Below are positions 12,750-25,244 of a DNA stretch of 64,000 nucleotides, piece after piece. Positions within the stretch are counted from its first letter, which is position 1. Every line of letters begins with the position of its first letter. This DNA comes from Tamarix chinensis (taxonomy: Eukaryota > Streptophyta > Magnoliopsida > Caryophyllales > Tamaricaceae). Below the pieces are notes generated by a model that searched no databases, was not told the origin of the DNA, and worked only from the letters and a program-made list of their open reading frames with translations. The position numbers and the translations under genes are program-made. Location: NCBI GenBank assembly GCA_030549775.1, contig CM060175.1:70275245-70339244 (forward strand). The letters are read 5' to 3'.

Positions 12750-13980
12750 ATGGCACCCAAAAAGAAACAATGGACCGAGGGAGAATCTTCAAGACCTGGA
12801 TCATCACCAAATCAACAATGGAACCGAAGAAACCAGCTAAATGAACTAGGTATCATATTTAGCACTCTAGAACAATAGCAAAGGTACGACTACTTATCTC
12901 AAATGCAAATTATTGGAACTAGGTATTTGGATGATGGTTATCTAAATACTTTAGGAATACATGCGCAAGTGATGCAATTGCTATGGAATGTAGTCTTACA
13001 CAATTTCATCTATTGTACTAATCATACATATAGGTGTTTAACATTAGAATTTCTCAGTACCTTTAAATATGTGTTGATGTTAGTGATTCCCCAAATTACT
13101 AAGGGTATATTTGTTTTTGCCTTTTTAATGAGGATAGACAACTATCTCTGCATGAACTAGCACATATTTTATGTTACCTTTGGGGGGCCATTGTATCATA
13201 TTTCATTGGTTCAATGTGAATAATTTCTTCACTAGAATTGGTGATATCTCTAATATGCCCACCCCCAATACTTTCTGAATATCTGAAGCTAAGGATTCTA
13301 GGATTTTCAAACTCGTCTTCAAATATTTACAAAGACTCTTAGCTAGCACCATTTGTGGGAGGGGGGATAGTACAGGGGTCGTTCCCTCCATTGAGCTTTA
13401 TTTCATTAATGTTATGCTAGATCATACTCGACTTGACACTACTTATTTTCTAGCTAAGCAATTTCAAAGGGTTGGCAATTCTAAACAGGGTGATATTATC
13501 ATCGGTGGTTTAATTACCACTATTGGTTTAAGTTTGGACAAATTTCTTCCTGATGATATGCTCATAGAAGCTATGAGTACTTGTATTGATATTGAACATT
13601 GCCATCTTATGCATCTTATCGAGCGTAGGGGCAATGCGTGATATCTTTCATACTAAGGCCATGCTAATTTTTCTCTACCGAACCCTGCTAGGATCGACCC
13701 TTTCAACCCACATAATTGGCAACCATTTGATCACAATGATGCTCCTACTCTTCTTGGCATTGAACATCGAATGACTCCTCATGGTGACCAAGCTCCACCA
13801 CCTCCCCCACCTCATTCACAAGCCTCTTCCTCTTCTACTTATATTCCCGAATGGCAGCTCCAATTTTAAACCCAATTCTATTCCTAATTGGATTCCATAG
13901 GCCAAAATCAAGATCAAATGATGGAGATGATGAAATCTCTTTACAAGTTTCATCTTGGACATCGAGACCCCCACCACCTC
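12750..13980 (+). pseudogene. ATHILA ORF / putative plant transposon protein (degenerate)
   Basis: Third gene of Athila-type elements, lying between pol and the 3' LTR. It is sometimes called env-like, and its biochemical role is not established. The frame opens MAPKKKQWTEGESS at 12750, and a TAG interrupts it near 12876. It continues to 13160 (with LMRIDNYLCM), then shifts. The family core resumes around 13300-13640 as KYLQRLLASTICGRGDSTG, LDTTYFLAKQFQRV and GDIIIGGLITTIGLSLDK. After another shift at about 13640 a Pro-rich tail (GDQAPPPPPPHSQASSS, about 13780-13840) and a short MMEMMKSLY segment end it. The lineage agrees with the pol upstream. No signal peptide or transmembrane segment survives well enough to call. 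Confidence 0.8.
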
Positions 13981-15549
13981 CTTTATAAATCCGATTCCTA
14001 ATATGTTTTTCTTGGGTTAGTTCATTAGGGACAATGAACAAGATAAGTAGGGGGATGTGCTTGTGTGCTTGTGATAATTTGTTATGTTAGGATAGTCTTT
14101 GTGGGTGTTATATGCATATATATGTAGTTTTATTTATTCAGTTTTATTTCTTTATTTCTCTTTTGTTTTACCTATTTTGTTTAGGTAAGTTGTGTTCTAA
14201 GTAGATAATCTTGTGTTGGTTGTTTGGTTCGTCTTGAAAGAAGAAGTGTTAGATTTGAGTTATCCATTCATGGAGTAAAACAAAGTAATATGACTAAATT
14301 ATTTTTACAAACGATATTTTTAGATCATATTAACTGATTTGATCACCATCTTCTAAAAGCTTAAAAACATAAATTGAGAATGTGATAGTAGTGAAGGAAA
14401 TAAAGTTAGAATGGTTAGGAATCAATCCATGCATTGAATATGAATGAGATGAAATGAAAGTAAAAACTGGTAGATACACCATTGTGAGTGCTTGAGCCTA
14501 ATCATTGGATACATTGTTTATCTAGAATATATTTTCCTTTTGTGTGTATTTCCCAATGATATGTGAAACTATAATTTGACATTAATTCTCTTCAAGACTA
14601 CATAAAAATTTAGGATATTTGAAAATGATGAAGGTATTCTTCTTTCTTTATTAACTACAAAACCAAAAAGCTTACCTTGAACATTATTATCCATTTGTAT
14701 AAACCCCTTTGAGCCTAAGCCTTATTCTATTGATTTAAACATCATTAACAACTAATACCCATATGAATTTTCCTTTCCTACTCTCTAACTAGTGAAGTAA
14801 TAAATTTTCAAGGAAAACATTTGTTGATAAGTTTAAATCCAAGCATGGGGGTGCAAAATTTTGGTGAAGGAGCTAAAAAGAAATCTTTTATTCTTTATAC
14901 GGTTGAAGGGCAAGGGTAAGATAAAAAAAAATTTAAGGGAAAGGATTGTACCTTCTATATATATATACATATATATTTTGCTTCTCTAGTTGGTAGAGTC
15001 TAGCCACAATCCCAAAATTCTATCTCACCTTAGAACCCTAACCCCATTACAACCAAATGTAAGACCTTTTGATTCTTATATACTTCAGGTCTTTTTAGCG
15101 GTGGAGAATTGAGAATAATGGCAAACATATGGGCGATCATTATCATTTGGAGAAATTTTGAGAGTAAACACATCACACCATACACACATAAGAGTGAGTG
15201 TTTTCACGTACCAAAAGTAAGAATATGCCAATTTAAATTTCATTAATCTTAATCTAACTTTGTATGGTGAGATACTAACTATATTTAATTTCGTTCCCTA
15301 CCCATTTGAGTATTTGATAAGACTATTTGTAAGGTGATTTAGATGTGTGATCCAAAATATTTTCATCATTGTGATTTTATGATTTATAAGTGTTTGAAGT
15401 CCCAATGCATTGTTGAGATTTGTGAATGAATAATTCCAATCTTACAATTCTTGTAATCCGTGACTTATCTCACTTGCAGTTCTTGATGTACTCATGTGCA
15501 TGTTATGATGTTGCTTGAGGATAAACAATGATTTAAGCATGGACTTATT
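13981..15549 (+). other. Athila 3' spacer up to the 3' LTR
   Basis: No gene is visible. It is AT-rich with a short (TA)n run at 14960-14985. Just before the LTR, the region around 15515-15549 (gcttgaggataaacaatg, then atggactta) is a degraded version of the polypurine-rich sequence that normally precedes Athila 3' LTRs. No clean polypurine tract remains. Confidence 0.6.
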
Positions 15550-17088
15550 TGATACATATAAGTTATAGATTATTTTCATGCATAAAAATGTCATTTATTC
15601 CTCATTAATTTTATAAGATTTAATCTTTTCTTCATGTTTTTCTCTTTTGAATAGATTTTACAAGAAAAGATAAAATTGAAGAAATTTAAAGGAGAAATCA
15701 ATGAAAAGAAGAAATCAAGCAATAAATACATAAAGAAACATTGAATCAAGGGGAGAAAAGTTGGAAATGAAGCAAATACACCAAGAGAAGTTGTGCTAAA
15801 ATTTTAAGGGAAGAATAATGAATGAGCCAAGAACACTACTCCCCCGTGTTTCCTAAACATGGGCCGTGTTTAAATATTAGGCTTATATTCAAAATCCAAA
15901 ATTTGGTAAAGAAGTTGGATAAAAATACGGAGGTCTCATGCTTCCTAAACACGGACTATGTTTTTCTTAAAATTTGTAACTGCTCACGCGACCTATTTTC
16001 TGATATACTCTCTATCAACTTAGGGTTCGAAAATCAATTTTTAGGATTAGAAACATTTGAATGTACTCTCTTTCTCTATTCCCTCTTGAATATATATGTA
16101 TTTCACAATTCCAACTTTCTTTATCTTTCTTGTATTTTATTGAACAATTGACGGTCTGTAATTCAAGTGATAAGTCCTTTTGTATTTTTTTATCAATTGC
16201 AAGTTCTACATTTTAATTGAATGCAAGTATAGTTTCTGAAATTGTATTTTTATTTCTTTTGATTTTGGAGTGTTGTTTCTACTATTAGGTGTTGTTTGTA
16301 TTTATTACAAGTGATTGCATGTAATAGTGTGATTTCTAAGTATGTCGATGCTAGAGTAAATAAAACAGGTTAGGATGACTTGAGGATGGAATTATGTTTC
16401 AAATATAACAACGTAATTTGAATGTTTGATTCTCGATGAAATTTAATTGAATTAATGGATGGAATTGAATGATTTGGTATCATATATTAAGAATTTAAAC
16501 TTATTAGATTGATCACCTATTTAGTTTAGAATTTAATCTCTACTGAGATAATATAATTAACCTGTAATTGTTAATGAATGTGTTTATAGTAGCAAGAAGA
16601 TTAATCATTAATCTTGTTCGTTAATTTATACAATTTCATAGTTCAAGCTTATGTAGTTATGATTGTAATTGACTACTTTCCATTCATAATGCTGCCATTA
16701 ATTGAATCTAGTGTTCTTAACCTAGGTTATTAAATGGTTAGGTAATAAATTGAGAGCTTATTAAATTTATTAGGATTGAGAGAAAGCAAAGAAATAAATT
16801 ATTATGAGTTTCTAGAGGTTAACATTAAATCATATAGAATCATTCTTCTTCTTTCAGTATTTGATACCTTGATTCCATCATCAATTCGTTCCTACCCTCA
16901 TCTATCAAGTAGTGAGAAAAATTTAATATAGTTTAGATTTAGTATTAAAATTAATAAAATTTTATAACCGAGATTATAACATCAATTACAAAATTAGTGA
17001 TTAAACACCATTCCTTGTGGGTTCTACTGCTTCTTACCATTTACTATATAATTGGGAATTGGGATTTATGTATTAAATTTATTATGCA
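15550..17088 (+). mobile_element. Athila-like 3' LTR
   Basis: Begins tgatacatataag, a typical Athila LTR start, and ends ttattatgca. Its layout parallels the LTR at 60857-62435: a purine-rich early part, a TATA-like tgaatatatatg near 16085, a shared segment around 16690-16770 (cattaattgaatctag and cctaggttattaaatgg), and ctactgcttcttaccattta near the end. CCGTGTTT words at 15843-15875 echo the spacer after pol. No matching 5' LTR exists, so TSD cannot be tested; the five bases after it are tacga. Confidence 0.75.
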
Positions 17089-17987
17089 TACGATAGCGTA
17101 CCAGTGTCCTCATGCACTAGTATGATCAAGGCACCTTTGAGTCCCTAGGTTAGTGGTTGGAGGGTAGTGTGCTGCTTGTATGCGCCAATATGACTGGTGT
17201 ACCTTTTTGTCTTTAGGTTCATCATCTCTCCCTTGAGTTAAAAAAATGGACTTCTTGTGTTAATTAAATGGAAAACACTAATCATTAAAGTGAAAGAATA
17301 TTGAGCTGGGCCCAAACCGATCCATCGGCGATAATAGTGGCTAGGAGCCTTTTGCCCTAGAGAATGGTCCATCACCAAATAATAGTGGCTAGGTACATGT
17401 TGCCTTAGAGTCTATTCTATCCATCAACTATAATAGTGGTGGATATTGAGCTCAATAAATCAAATATTTGATGATAATAAAAAATGGAAAATGTATGAAT
17501 CACTTATAGTGGAATGCCATATGAGTCGGGGCCAGACCGCTCCATTGGTGAGAATAATGTCCAGGAGCCTTTTTACCTTGGAGACTCATCCATCGGTAAA
17601 AAATAGTGGCCAGATACGTTCTATCCTAGAGTGTATTTCTAATCCACCAGCTTTAATAGTGGAGCTCCCATAATCATATTGATATAATTCGAGAGATGAT
17701 ATTGAATAATATTGATTAATGGCTTAAGACTAGAAGTATTGATTTCACCTTTATGATCTATGGTTATAGAATAAATATGGCCTTTGTGCCTGTCACTTTT
17801 ATTAAGTGTAGGAGATGCTACGTAAATAGACTTCATGTTATACAATTCTTATTAGTTGCAGTGTGTAATCGCTCTTATGTGGCTGTGGTTATTTATATGC
17901 TTATATATGATATTGTCTTTACATTTGTTCAAGTATAATGTGCTGCATGCGAGACCTACTGTTTAATTTTATATAAAAGGTTACTCA
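17089..17987 (+). mobile_element. Giant LTR H, left part (broken by C)
   Basis: B-type LTR sequence. The segment 17109-17200 (ccctaggttagtggttgg and gtatgcgcc) matches LTR G read on the minus strand at 52230-52330. The array of CCATCGG/AATAGTGGC units lies at 17310-17665. The part ends ggttactca, exactly where C is inserted, and resumes at 22831 with gtaccatagtact. Rejoined, this is the hairpin block seen intact in B and D. Its left end is the Athila LTR. Confidence 0.75.
17310..17665. repeat. CCATCGG...AATAGTGGC array of LTR H
   Basis: Five or six degenerate units of about 50-60 bp (gaccgctccattggtg, aataatgtccagg and similar), arranged as two blocks separated by cattaaagtggaa-like text. 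It is the same module as at 29160-29520 in B. Confidence 0.75.
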
Positions 17988-18404
17988 TGAAATGCCCCGA
18001 AAATTCCTAATTTTAAATAGTAAATTTAAATGAGGTTTTATTATAAAATTTAATTAAGTATATTATTTTATTTAAAATAAAAGGAAATTAATTAGGGAAA
18101 ATCAAGAATAAATTTATAAGTATTTTAATTAGGAGGAATTTGGGTATTTTAACTGATTAAAGATTTTAATTTGGGAATTTATTTAAAATAAGAAGGAGAA
18201 AATATTTTGAAATTAATATTATTTTTATGAATAATTTAATTGAAGAAAATTAGGGTGTTTTACTAATTAAAATAGAATTGATGGAAAATCTTTTAAGAAT
18301 CCTAATTTAGCCTAAAAAGTGGTTTATATATTATTTTATTTAAATATTATTATTTTTAAATATATCAAATATTTTAATTAATTTAAATACCCAATATAAT
18401 TATA

Positions 18405-19480
18405 TTTTTTTTCCTTCTTCTTTTTCCTTTTCCTTCTTTCTTTTTCTTTCTTTTTTCTTTCTTTTCTTCTTTTTCATTTTCCTCCCTTTTTCCCCATTTG
18501 GGCTACCTCTCCCGCGGCCCACTTCTCCTTTTTCCTTTCCTTCAATCCAGCCCGCGCCGCACACCCTTCGCCTGTCCCTCTCCGAGCCGCGTTTCGCTTA
18601 TGTTTCCGTTGAAACTTGTCGTTTGATTTAGGAACTTCATCCCATCGCGCCGACCGCCCGGTTCTCCCCTGTTCCCTTCTTTCCCTGCCGGTCGGTTCAC
18701 CCCCTCCTCATTCCTTCTTTCTCCCCTCTCCTCCATCAACGCTACTGCAACTCCTGCCCTTGAAAATGGCGTCGCCGGCTACAGGGACTTTGACTGACCG
18801 TTTCTTGCCTCATTGAATTCCCCTTGACTCGAGGAATAAATTGGTGTAACTCTCATCCATTATTTCTTGTCCGTTTCCTCTCCCCAGCCTCGCAAACTGT
18901 TGAATCAAACCAAACATTGGCCGACCGTTTTCTGCCACCGACTGCCCAAATTCTTGCACCTCATAACTTCCTGCCGACCTCCAAAACCCTATTATACCAT
19001 CTACAATATATAAATAGCCTGATTGTTGGAGTTTTTGGAGTTTTTCTTCCCCGAGACCCTAAGCCCGAGTTGCCGGCCACCATAACTTCAGACGTATTTT
19101 CCGTCGCCGTTAGCCAACTTCAACGCCACCGCCGCATCCCAAATTCTTCCCTGCAACGCCCTCTAGTTAACTAAAACATTTTCAACCTTCGATTCTTCTT
19201 GCACAGGCCTCCATAACCGTGCAAAGTTTGCTGCTCATTTCGCCAGAATTTTCACCCCGCAACCTTTAAGCCGCCGTCCGCCGCCATTTCCGCCACTTCT
19301 ACTGCCCTTTGAACCACCCAAAAACTCCCTCTAATCCTCCTCCACCGAACCATAGCCTTATTTTAATTTTTCCCCTGCTTCTTCTCTCTTTTTCTTCATC
19401 TTTTTCCCTCTTAGATTATTTTTCCAGCCACTGCCGTGAACCACTGCCGGTGCCGCCCATTCCCGCCGACACAAGGTGAA
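18405..19480. repeat. Pyrimidine tract and C-rich, CpG-containing segment of LTR C
   Basis: A pure T/C run at about 18410-18540, then sequence with many CG dinucleotides (gcgccgaccgcccgg, cgccgccatttccgcc) that stands out from the AT-rich surroundings. Open frames at 18616-18816, 18824-19174 and their antisense are compositional. In C2 the matching segment is G-rich (58985-60150), and an independent gene is not supported in either copy. Confidence 0.65.
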
Positions 19481-19489
19481 ACCCTAGAC

Positions 19490-20210
19490 CTTCTTAGTCA
19501 TTATTTACTATTTATTGTAAATTATTCTATTTTTATTTTATTTATTAGTAATTATTCAAATATAATAATTATTTCCTTGCTATTAATATTATTATTATTT
19601 GATATAAAATTTATGCTGAATTTTACTTGTAGGGTAGAGAGTAGTAATAAAATAATTTTATTGTTAGTTTTGAATTTTAAGTTATTAATTGAATTATTAT
19701 ATGATTATTATCATTCTTCTTCTTATTATTAATATTATAATTATTAGAATAATTATTATTAATTATTCTGGAAAATCTTAGGCCCTAATTTTGTATTATC
19801 ATTCGCACTTATGTATTTTAGTATTTTTATTTCTATTTTTATAACCATTAATAATAATATTAGTATCATCTCTATTATTTTAATATTATTATATATGATA
19901 TTAATTTTATTATTTATTTATGTTAATGAATAGTAGGTAATTAATTAGAGGCAGGGTTGAAATCCCACCTTAAAATATAAGACTTATATATAACTATTAC
20001 TATTATTATTATTATTATTCTTAATATTATCTTTATTTATAACATTTAGTTTTTATTAAAGTTATATTATTATTATTTTCATCCTTACTAATATTCATTT
20101 GGGTGAAGGGTAGAGACCCTTGTATCACCCTTTTGTTTTGAAGTTCATTGGTGTTATTATTAGTTTTTCTACTAGTATTTTGTGTAGTTAATTTTAGTAT
20201 AATAATATTT
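19490..20210. repeat. ATT/TTA trinucleotide-rich zone of LTR C
   Basis: Many short attattatt runs separated by other text, including two interposed copies of a fixed phrase (ggttgaaatcccacc at about 19950 and gggtagagacccttg at about 20105). C2 has the same zone in reverse at 57900-58900 with longer AAT runs. Confidence 0.8.
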
Positions 20211-20599
20211 TAATTAAAAATAAGGTATTGGGATAAATTAGAAATAATAGCATTCTTAAGAGGAAACTTAATCCTAGTATTTTCCCATAGTAGGTGAGCC
20301 CAATCAAAGCTCTCAAGTAATATAGAAGCGTGCTCCAAGACTAGTGACATTTTAGGTAAGGGTGTTACTAAGGCCTTTTGTGTGCCTATATGCATTATGT
20401 ACTTCGCATGTTATGTATCCTATGTTTATCATTATTAATTATTTTTTAAGTGGTATAACATGGAGTTGAAGTATGTTTTTGTATGGCATGTGTACTATGT
20501 GTATGTGATGATATGTATTGTGACCCTGTAAGACATACATGAGAGGATGTCGATGTGGTTTGTGTGGGAGAAAGGATGAAAATGGAAGATGGGGAAAGA

Positions 20600-21300
20600 A
20601 GTCGACTAAGGGAAGTGAATTGACCTAATTTTATGGTTTTATAAAGAATAATCTAATGTATGGTTTCATGTGGAAGAATATAATTTATGGTTTTATGCGG
20701 AGAATATAATATATGGTTTTATTTAGGAGAATCTAATTTATGATGTTATATGGGAAAATCGAATTTATGGTTTGTTTGGGATAATTTAATTTATGATGTT
20801 ATTTGGGAGAATTTAATTTATGATATGATTGGGAGAATCTAAATTTATATTTGTTTGGGGGAATCCAATTTATGGTTTTGCTTGGGAGATTCTAATTTAT
20901 GATTTTATGTGGGAGAATCTAATCAATTGTAAGGTAAGGCTGAATCTTCGGTTTTATGTGATTTGAATCTAGGGTTTGGTAAGGATGAATATTTGGTTGG
21001 TATGGATTGAATGTAGGGTTTGGTATGGACAAATCTTTGGGTTTTATATGGTTTGAATTTAGGTTTGGTATGGGTGAATCTTTGGTTTTGTGTGGATTGA
21101 ATTTAGGGTTTTGTATGACGAAATCATGGTTTGTATGGTGGTATTTATAATTGTATGGTAGTATTAGGGTTTACATGGTGGCATTGATGGTTGTATGGTG
21201 GTATTAGGGTTTGCATGGTTGAATTTAGGGTTTCATGTGGAATTTTAGGGTTTGTATGAAAAAGGTTCGAAGGTTTGCATGGGGAGACTAATGTCTGCAT
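20600..21300. repeat. Two adjoining minisatellites of LTR C
   Basis: First half (20620-20930): units of about 31-33 bp on gggagaatctaatttatg with ttttat. Second half (20930-21260): units of about 40 bp on gaatttagggtttggtatgg. The reverse complement of the second kind is the AAACCCTA-rich array in C2. Confidence 0.75.
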
Positions 21301-21769
21301 GGGTATGAAATATACGTGTGGAAAGTTAATTTAGGATGTAAGGAAGGTAATGTAAGTGTTATTTGGGTGTTGAACTATTTTGGATGGAAAATAGTACGTG
21401 GAGCATTATGAGGGTACGGAAGAATCTGAATTAGGGTTTGGAGTAATGAACTCTGGGTTGTTGTGAATAACTAAGGTTGGAGTGGATAATTGTGGTTTGT
21501 TATGATTAACTAAGGCGTGGAGTGGCTAATTATGGTTGTTATGGTTAAAAAGAGTTTGGAGTGTTAACTATGGTTTGTTGTGGTTAATTGAGGTATGTGG
21601 TGGCTCATTAAGGTTTTTGTGTTATCATGTGTATGTGGTGATTTAAGTGTAATTATGATGGTGGAATTTTATGATTTGTGATGTGTGATGACTTATGCAT
21701 GTCCAAGGTGAAAGCTTTTGAATAAGATACTTAATACATTAAACACGTAAAGTGGAAGATGTTGAGCCG

Positions 21770-22105
21770 GGCCCAGACCGATCCACCGGCATAATAGTGG
21801 CAGGGAATATTTCCCTCGTGACCGATCCACCAGCTAAAATAGTGGCAAGGCATGCACCCTCGCGACCGATCCACAGGCTAAAATAGTGGGGAATCCCGAG
21901 CTCAACAAACCAAATGATATATGTTGATAAGATGTGGGAAGATACTAATGATTTACAGTGGAACACCGTACAAGAAGGGGCCAGACCGATCCACCGGCAT
22001 ATAATAGTGGCAGGGTATGTTACCCTCGCGACTGATCCACCGGCTAAAATAGTGGTAGGATATGTTACCCTTGCGACCGATCCACCGGCTAAAATAGCGG
22101 GGTTC
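21770..22105. repeat. GACCGATCCACCGG / AATAGTGGC array of LTR C
   Basis: Six well-preserved units of about 50 bp in two blocks of three. Each block is closed by a gggga- or ggggttccc-like word, with catatgatttacagtgg-like spacer text between them. It is the best preserved copy of the module in the window. Confidence 0.85.
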
Positions 22106-22349
22106 CCGTAATCGTATGGACTTGATAAAGAGTATGGTGTGAAAATATTTCGATAAAGGATTAATAAAGCAATTAATCTAAACTATATTGGATCTTGGGT
22201 TTTTCACCTGATCGTTCATTGCCTTTATGTTATTGTGTTGGTGATTATGCCCTATTATTATTCTGCATGGATTATGTACTTATGTGTTGGCCTTAGTGTT
22301 CGGTTACCTCACTCAGCACGTAGCATACTGATCACCCTTTTCATGGTTG

Positions 22350-22369
22350 CTACTCATTCCCATGAGTAG
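22350..22369. promoter_or_regulatory. 8-bp hairpin near the 3' end of LTR C
   Basis: Stem CTACTCAT (22350-22357), loop TCCC, complement ATGAGTAG (22362-22369). It lies about 30 bp after gcatactgatcaccctttt. The same phrase occurs in E (45620-45670) and, inverted, in C2 (about 56445-56480). Its position between the array and the LTR end would suit an RNA 3'-end or packaging structure, but that is a guess. Confidence 0.6.
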
Positions 22370-22825
22370 TATGCCCTTCTGACTTGTGTAGGTGGGCGAG
22401 ACATCAATCGAGGCTGAGTGTTGAGAATGTTGTTGCCGTATTCATTCTTTACGCGATTTCATTCCTTTTGTTATTTCTTTGGTATATTATTTACCATTTT
22501 CTGATTCATTACTTGATTGAGTATTGTAATGAAGCTTTTATCGATTGTAAGTTTACTTCTCTTTTGGAAATGAATTACATTTCTTGATGTGTACTTTGAT
22601 TTTGTTTTACAACCGTTTAATGATTATTTGAAGTTTAGTTTGTATTAATTTTGTAATTAATTGTTAATATTTTCTTTAGCCTTAGCATTTGGTACTGGAA
22701 TGGTCGGAGAGAACTGGTCTGGTACTAAGTGTGGCGGCAACATCCCTAGAATTCACGGATTTTAAGTATTACTATTTTAATTACTTCAACTTTAAAAAAA
22801 AAGTAGTGAATTTTGGGGTGTTACA

Positions 22826-23020
22826 ACTCAGTACCATAGTACTAAAGGGTTCCATTTATGGGGCCTTGACTATTCATTGGGTAGTGTCCCTTATAGGTTA
22901 GCTGCATGTGATATTCAAGTCGTCATTGGGTAAGTGTGTAAGGACCATCTGGGAAGTTTTTTTCTTTTATCTTATGAACTTACATGTAATTATTTTATTT
23001 TCTTGTAATCGCTAATAGTG
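22826..23020 (+). mobile_element. Giant LTR H, right part
   Basis: Continues H after C's TSD: gtaccatagtactaaagg and ggttccatttatgggg match B at 29815-29860. Similarity fades by about 23020, where minus-strand RT codons of K begin, so the LTR lacks its last 200 bp or so. Confidence 0.7.
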
Positions 23021-23024
23021 GGTC

Positions 23025-24917
23025 TTACCTTCTGTAATGGTGGTAGGCTGACCAAAGACCGATCTTGGAGAACACTATAGCTCCTATGAGTTGGCTAAAT
23101 AGATCATTGATACATGGCGATGAATAATGGGTCTTCACCATAACCTGATTCAACCCTCGGTAGTTAATGTACAATCTCTGTCTCTTATCCTTATTCTTAA
23201 AGCATAAGGCTGGCGCTCCCTTGAGCAATATACTTCGTTGAAGGTAGCTCTTCTCCAATAATTTTTTCTAGCAAAGGCTTAAGCTCATTCATCTTTGTAA
23301 GTGCCATATAGTATGATGCTTTTGATACTAGCTCTATCCCTAGCAATTACTACATGGTAAACTTAAAATCTTGAACTGGCAGCATGCTCAGAATCTCATT
23401 GGGAAATACACTAGGATATTGTAGGATCACCAAAATTTACTCTAGTGACACTTGATTGACCTTGGTATCTCAAACATTGCATAGGAATAACGAAGACCCC
23501 TTACAAACAAGGGAACTCAACACAATTACTAATGTAACTTTTATAGAGAGGTTATGTTCACACTTCTAATAGGAGACCCTAACACCCTTTAGTCGTTGAA
23601 GAACCATACGCTTGTACGTGTAATGTATTAATGCTCGATACTTCCCTAGAATATCCATGCATATGATCACATAGAAATCACTCAACTCAAGTTCCATGAG
23701 ATCTAAGGGAAACCCTACTCCTTTAACTATCAAGTCCACCCCTCTATAGAGTCTAGAGTCTCTAAAGGTAATAGAATAGAAGTAGAAATACTAAAATTTA
23801 GAGATGAAGTAGCTCTAGCTATGAATGTAAAAGACAAAAAATAATACAGTGCACTAGAGTCAAATAATAGTCATGCTGAAAAAGGTAGAAGTAGTAAGCA
23901 TATTAGTGATCACATCATCTTGAAGCTCATCCTTACTTTGGATAATCAACTTTAGGTATCTATCTAAAGGAATCGTTGTAGTAGTGCCTAACCCTTGACC
24001 CTGTTGAAATATATGGGGATTTTGACCCTTGGGTTGACTGCTATGGCTCACAACACTAGCTAGTGATTGATGAACTCTATGAGTCTATGGTTGTGGCTGT
24101 TGGATAGATCCAACACTTTGAGCTTGAGTTAGTCTCCTTTGAATAATACTAGATTTAACACGACACTCATAATCCATTTGTCCCATTATATCACAATCAT
24201 GGCATGCTACCTTATTGCCTTTGCAATGCACTCCTAGATGATTTGCTCTACAATGCTTATAATGGTAGTGCCTCTCCTTGAATTTTCTTGTAGAATGTCC
24301 TTCTAATTAGGGTGTTTATGCTATATTATGACCAAACCCTTGAAGCATGTTACCCCTATACTAGGCATTCTTCTTAATGTTGTGATGCTAAAGGCCCTCA
24401 AACTTCCTTTTACCACCAATAGGGCTCTCCTTCCTTGAATGACTTAGAAAACCTCCAAGGTTTGCTTGTACATCCCAATCATGTATGGTTAGATAAATCC
24501 CACAAATAATTCCTAACACCTAATCCCTAAACCAATCTTGAAGTGTTGAACCTGCATCACCTCGGTGGCTTTTACTTTAGGAGAAAAATGGACCAAGTCC
24601 ATGATCTTCCTGTATTACTCCTCTATTGACATGAATCTCTACTACAGGGCCATGAAATCATAATACTTCTTTATATAGAGATGAGTGGGGTAGAATCAGG
24701 TGTGGTGTGCCCCAAGGAAGGGTCCCTAAATGGTAGGCTCTCCGCCTATTATTGGACGCTCTTCCACCATTCATCTACTTGACTCTCTTATCCAACGAAC
24801 ACCCATAAGAGGTTAAAATCTTTTCCATATTTTTGACCTATCTCTCCATGATATTAGGGTATTCCTAACCTTTAAAGATTGGTGGAAGATCCTCCAAAAC
24901 TAGTGCATGTATGGGCA
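23025..24917 (-). pseudogene. Element K gag (C-terminal part), protease and start of RT
   Basis: Minus-strand Ty3/Gypsy relic; read it from 24917 downward. Gag core remains are LEDLPPIFKG at 24900-24865 and MSIEE with HFKIGLG-like words near 24600-24520. A double Cys zinc region follows near 24270-24140 (YKHCRANHLGVHC, then ACHDCD and YECRVKS), the style of gag zinc knuckles in TGGTATCAGA-primed Gypsy elements. Protease shows DSSALYYFLS near 23860, where the family has DSGA. The RT start reads LKGAPALCF, YRGLNQV and FSKIGLWSAYHH, and stops at 23025 against LTR H; the YxDD box is therefore missing. Many stops lie between. The rest of gag is at 30247-30695, beyond LTR B. Confidence 0.75.
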
Positions 24918-25244
24918 CTAGTTGTAATCCCCTGAAATTTTAAAAGCCTATAGTTTAATAAATAAATTTTATTTGGGATAAATTAGCCTTTAAATCTATT
25001 TAATTTAATTATTTTATGGATTTTGAGTGTATAAAATAAGATATAAATATTTAATAAATTCAAATGAATATTTTGCTATTTTATCATTCCCTTTTCATAT
25101 AAATAATTTTCCAAACCATTATTTTACTTAAATTATCCTTTTTAAACCCTTATATTTTAATTGTATTAAATTAAATTTATTACCCAAAAATATTATATTT
25201 TATTATTTTATATATTAAATTATTTTATTTAATCCCATTTTCCT

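Larger units (their letters stand above)
17988..22825 (+). mobile_element. Solo LTR C, 4838 bp (TSD ACTCA)
   Basis: Starts tgaaatgcccc and ends gggtgttaca, flanked by actca at 17983-17987 and 22826-22830. It has no coding capacity. Modules in order are an AT-rich head, a short pyrimidine tract (18405-18545) followed by C-rich, CpG-containing sequence to about 19480, an ATT-rich zone (19490-20210), two minisatellites (20600-21300), the ACCGG/AATAGTGGC array (21770-22105), the block gcatactgatcaccctttt with a hairpin at 22350-22369, and the terminal block (22676-22760). C2 (55972-60575) is a second member of the same subfamily. Sitting inside H with an intact TSD makes it younger than H. Confidence 0.9.

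Noticed and set aside
18616..19174. C-rich, CpG-containing frames in LTR C as a captured host gene
   Set aside because: Frames are short, differ from those in C2, and no protein motif is recognisable; high C content explains them.
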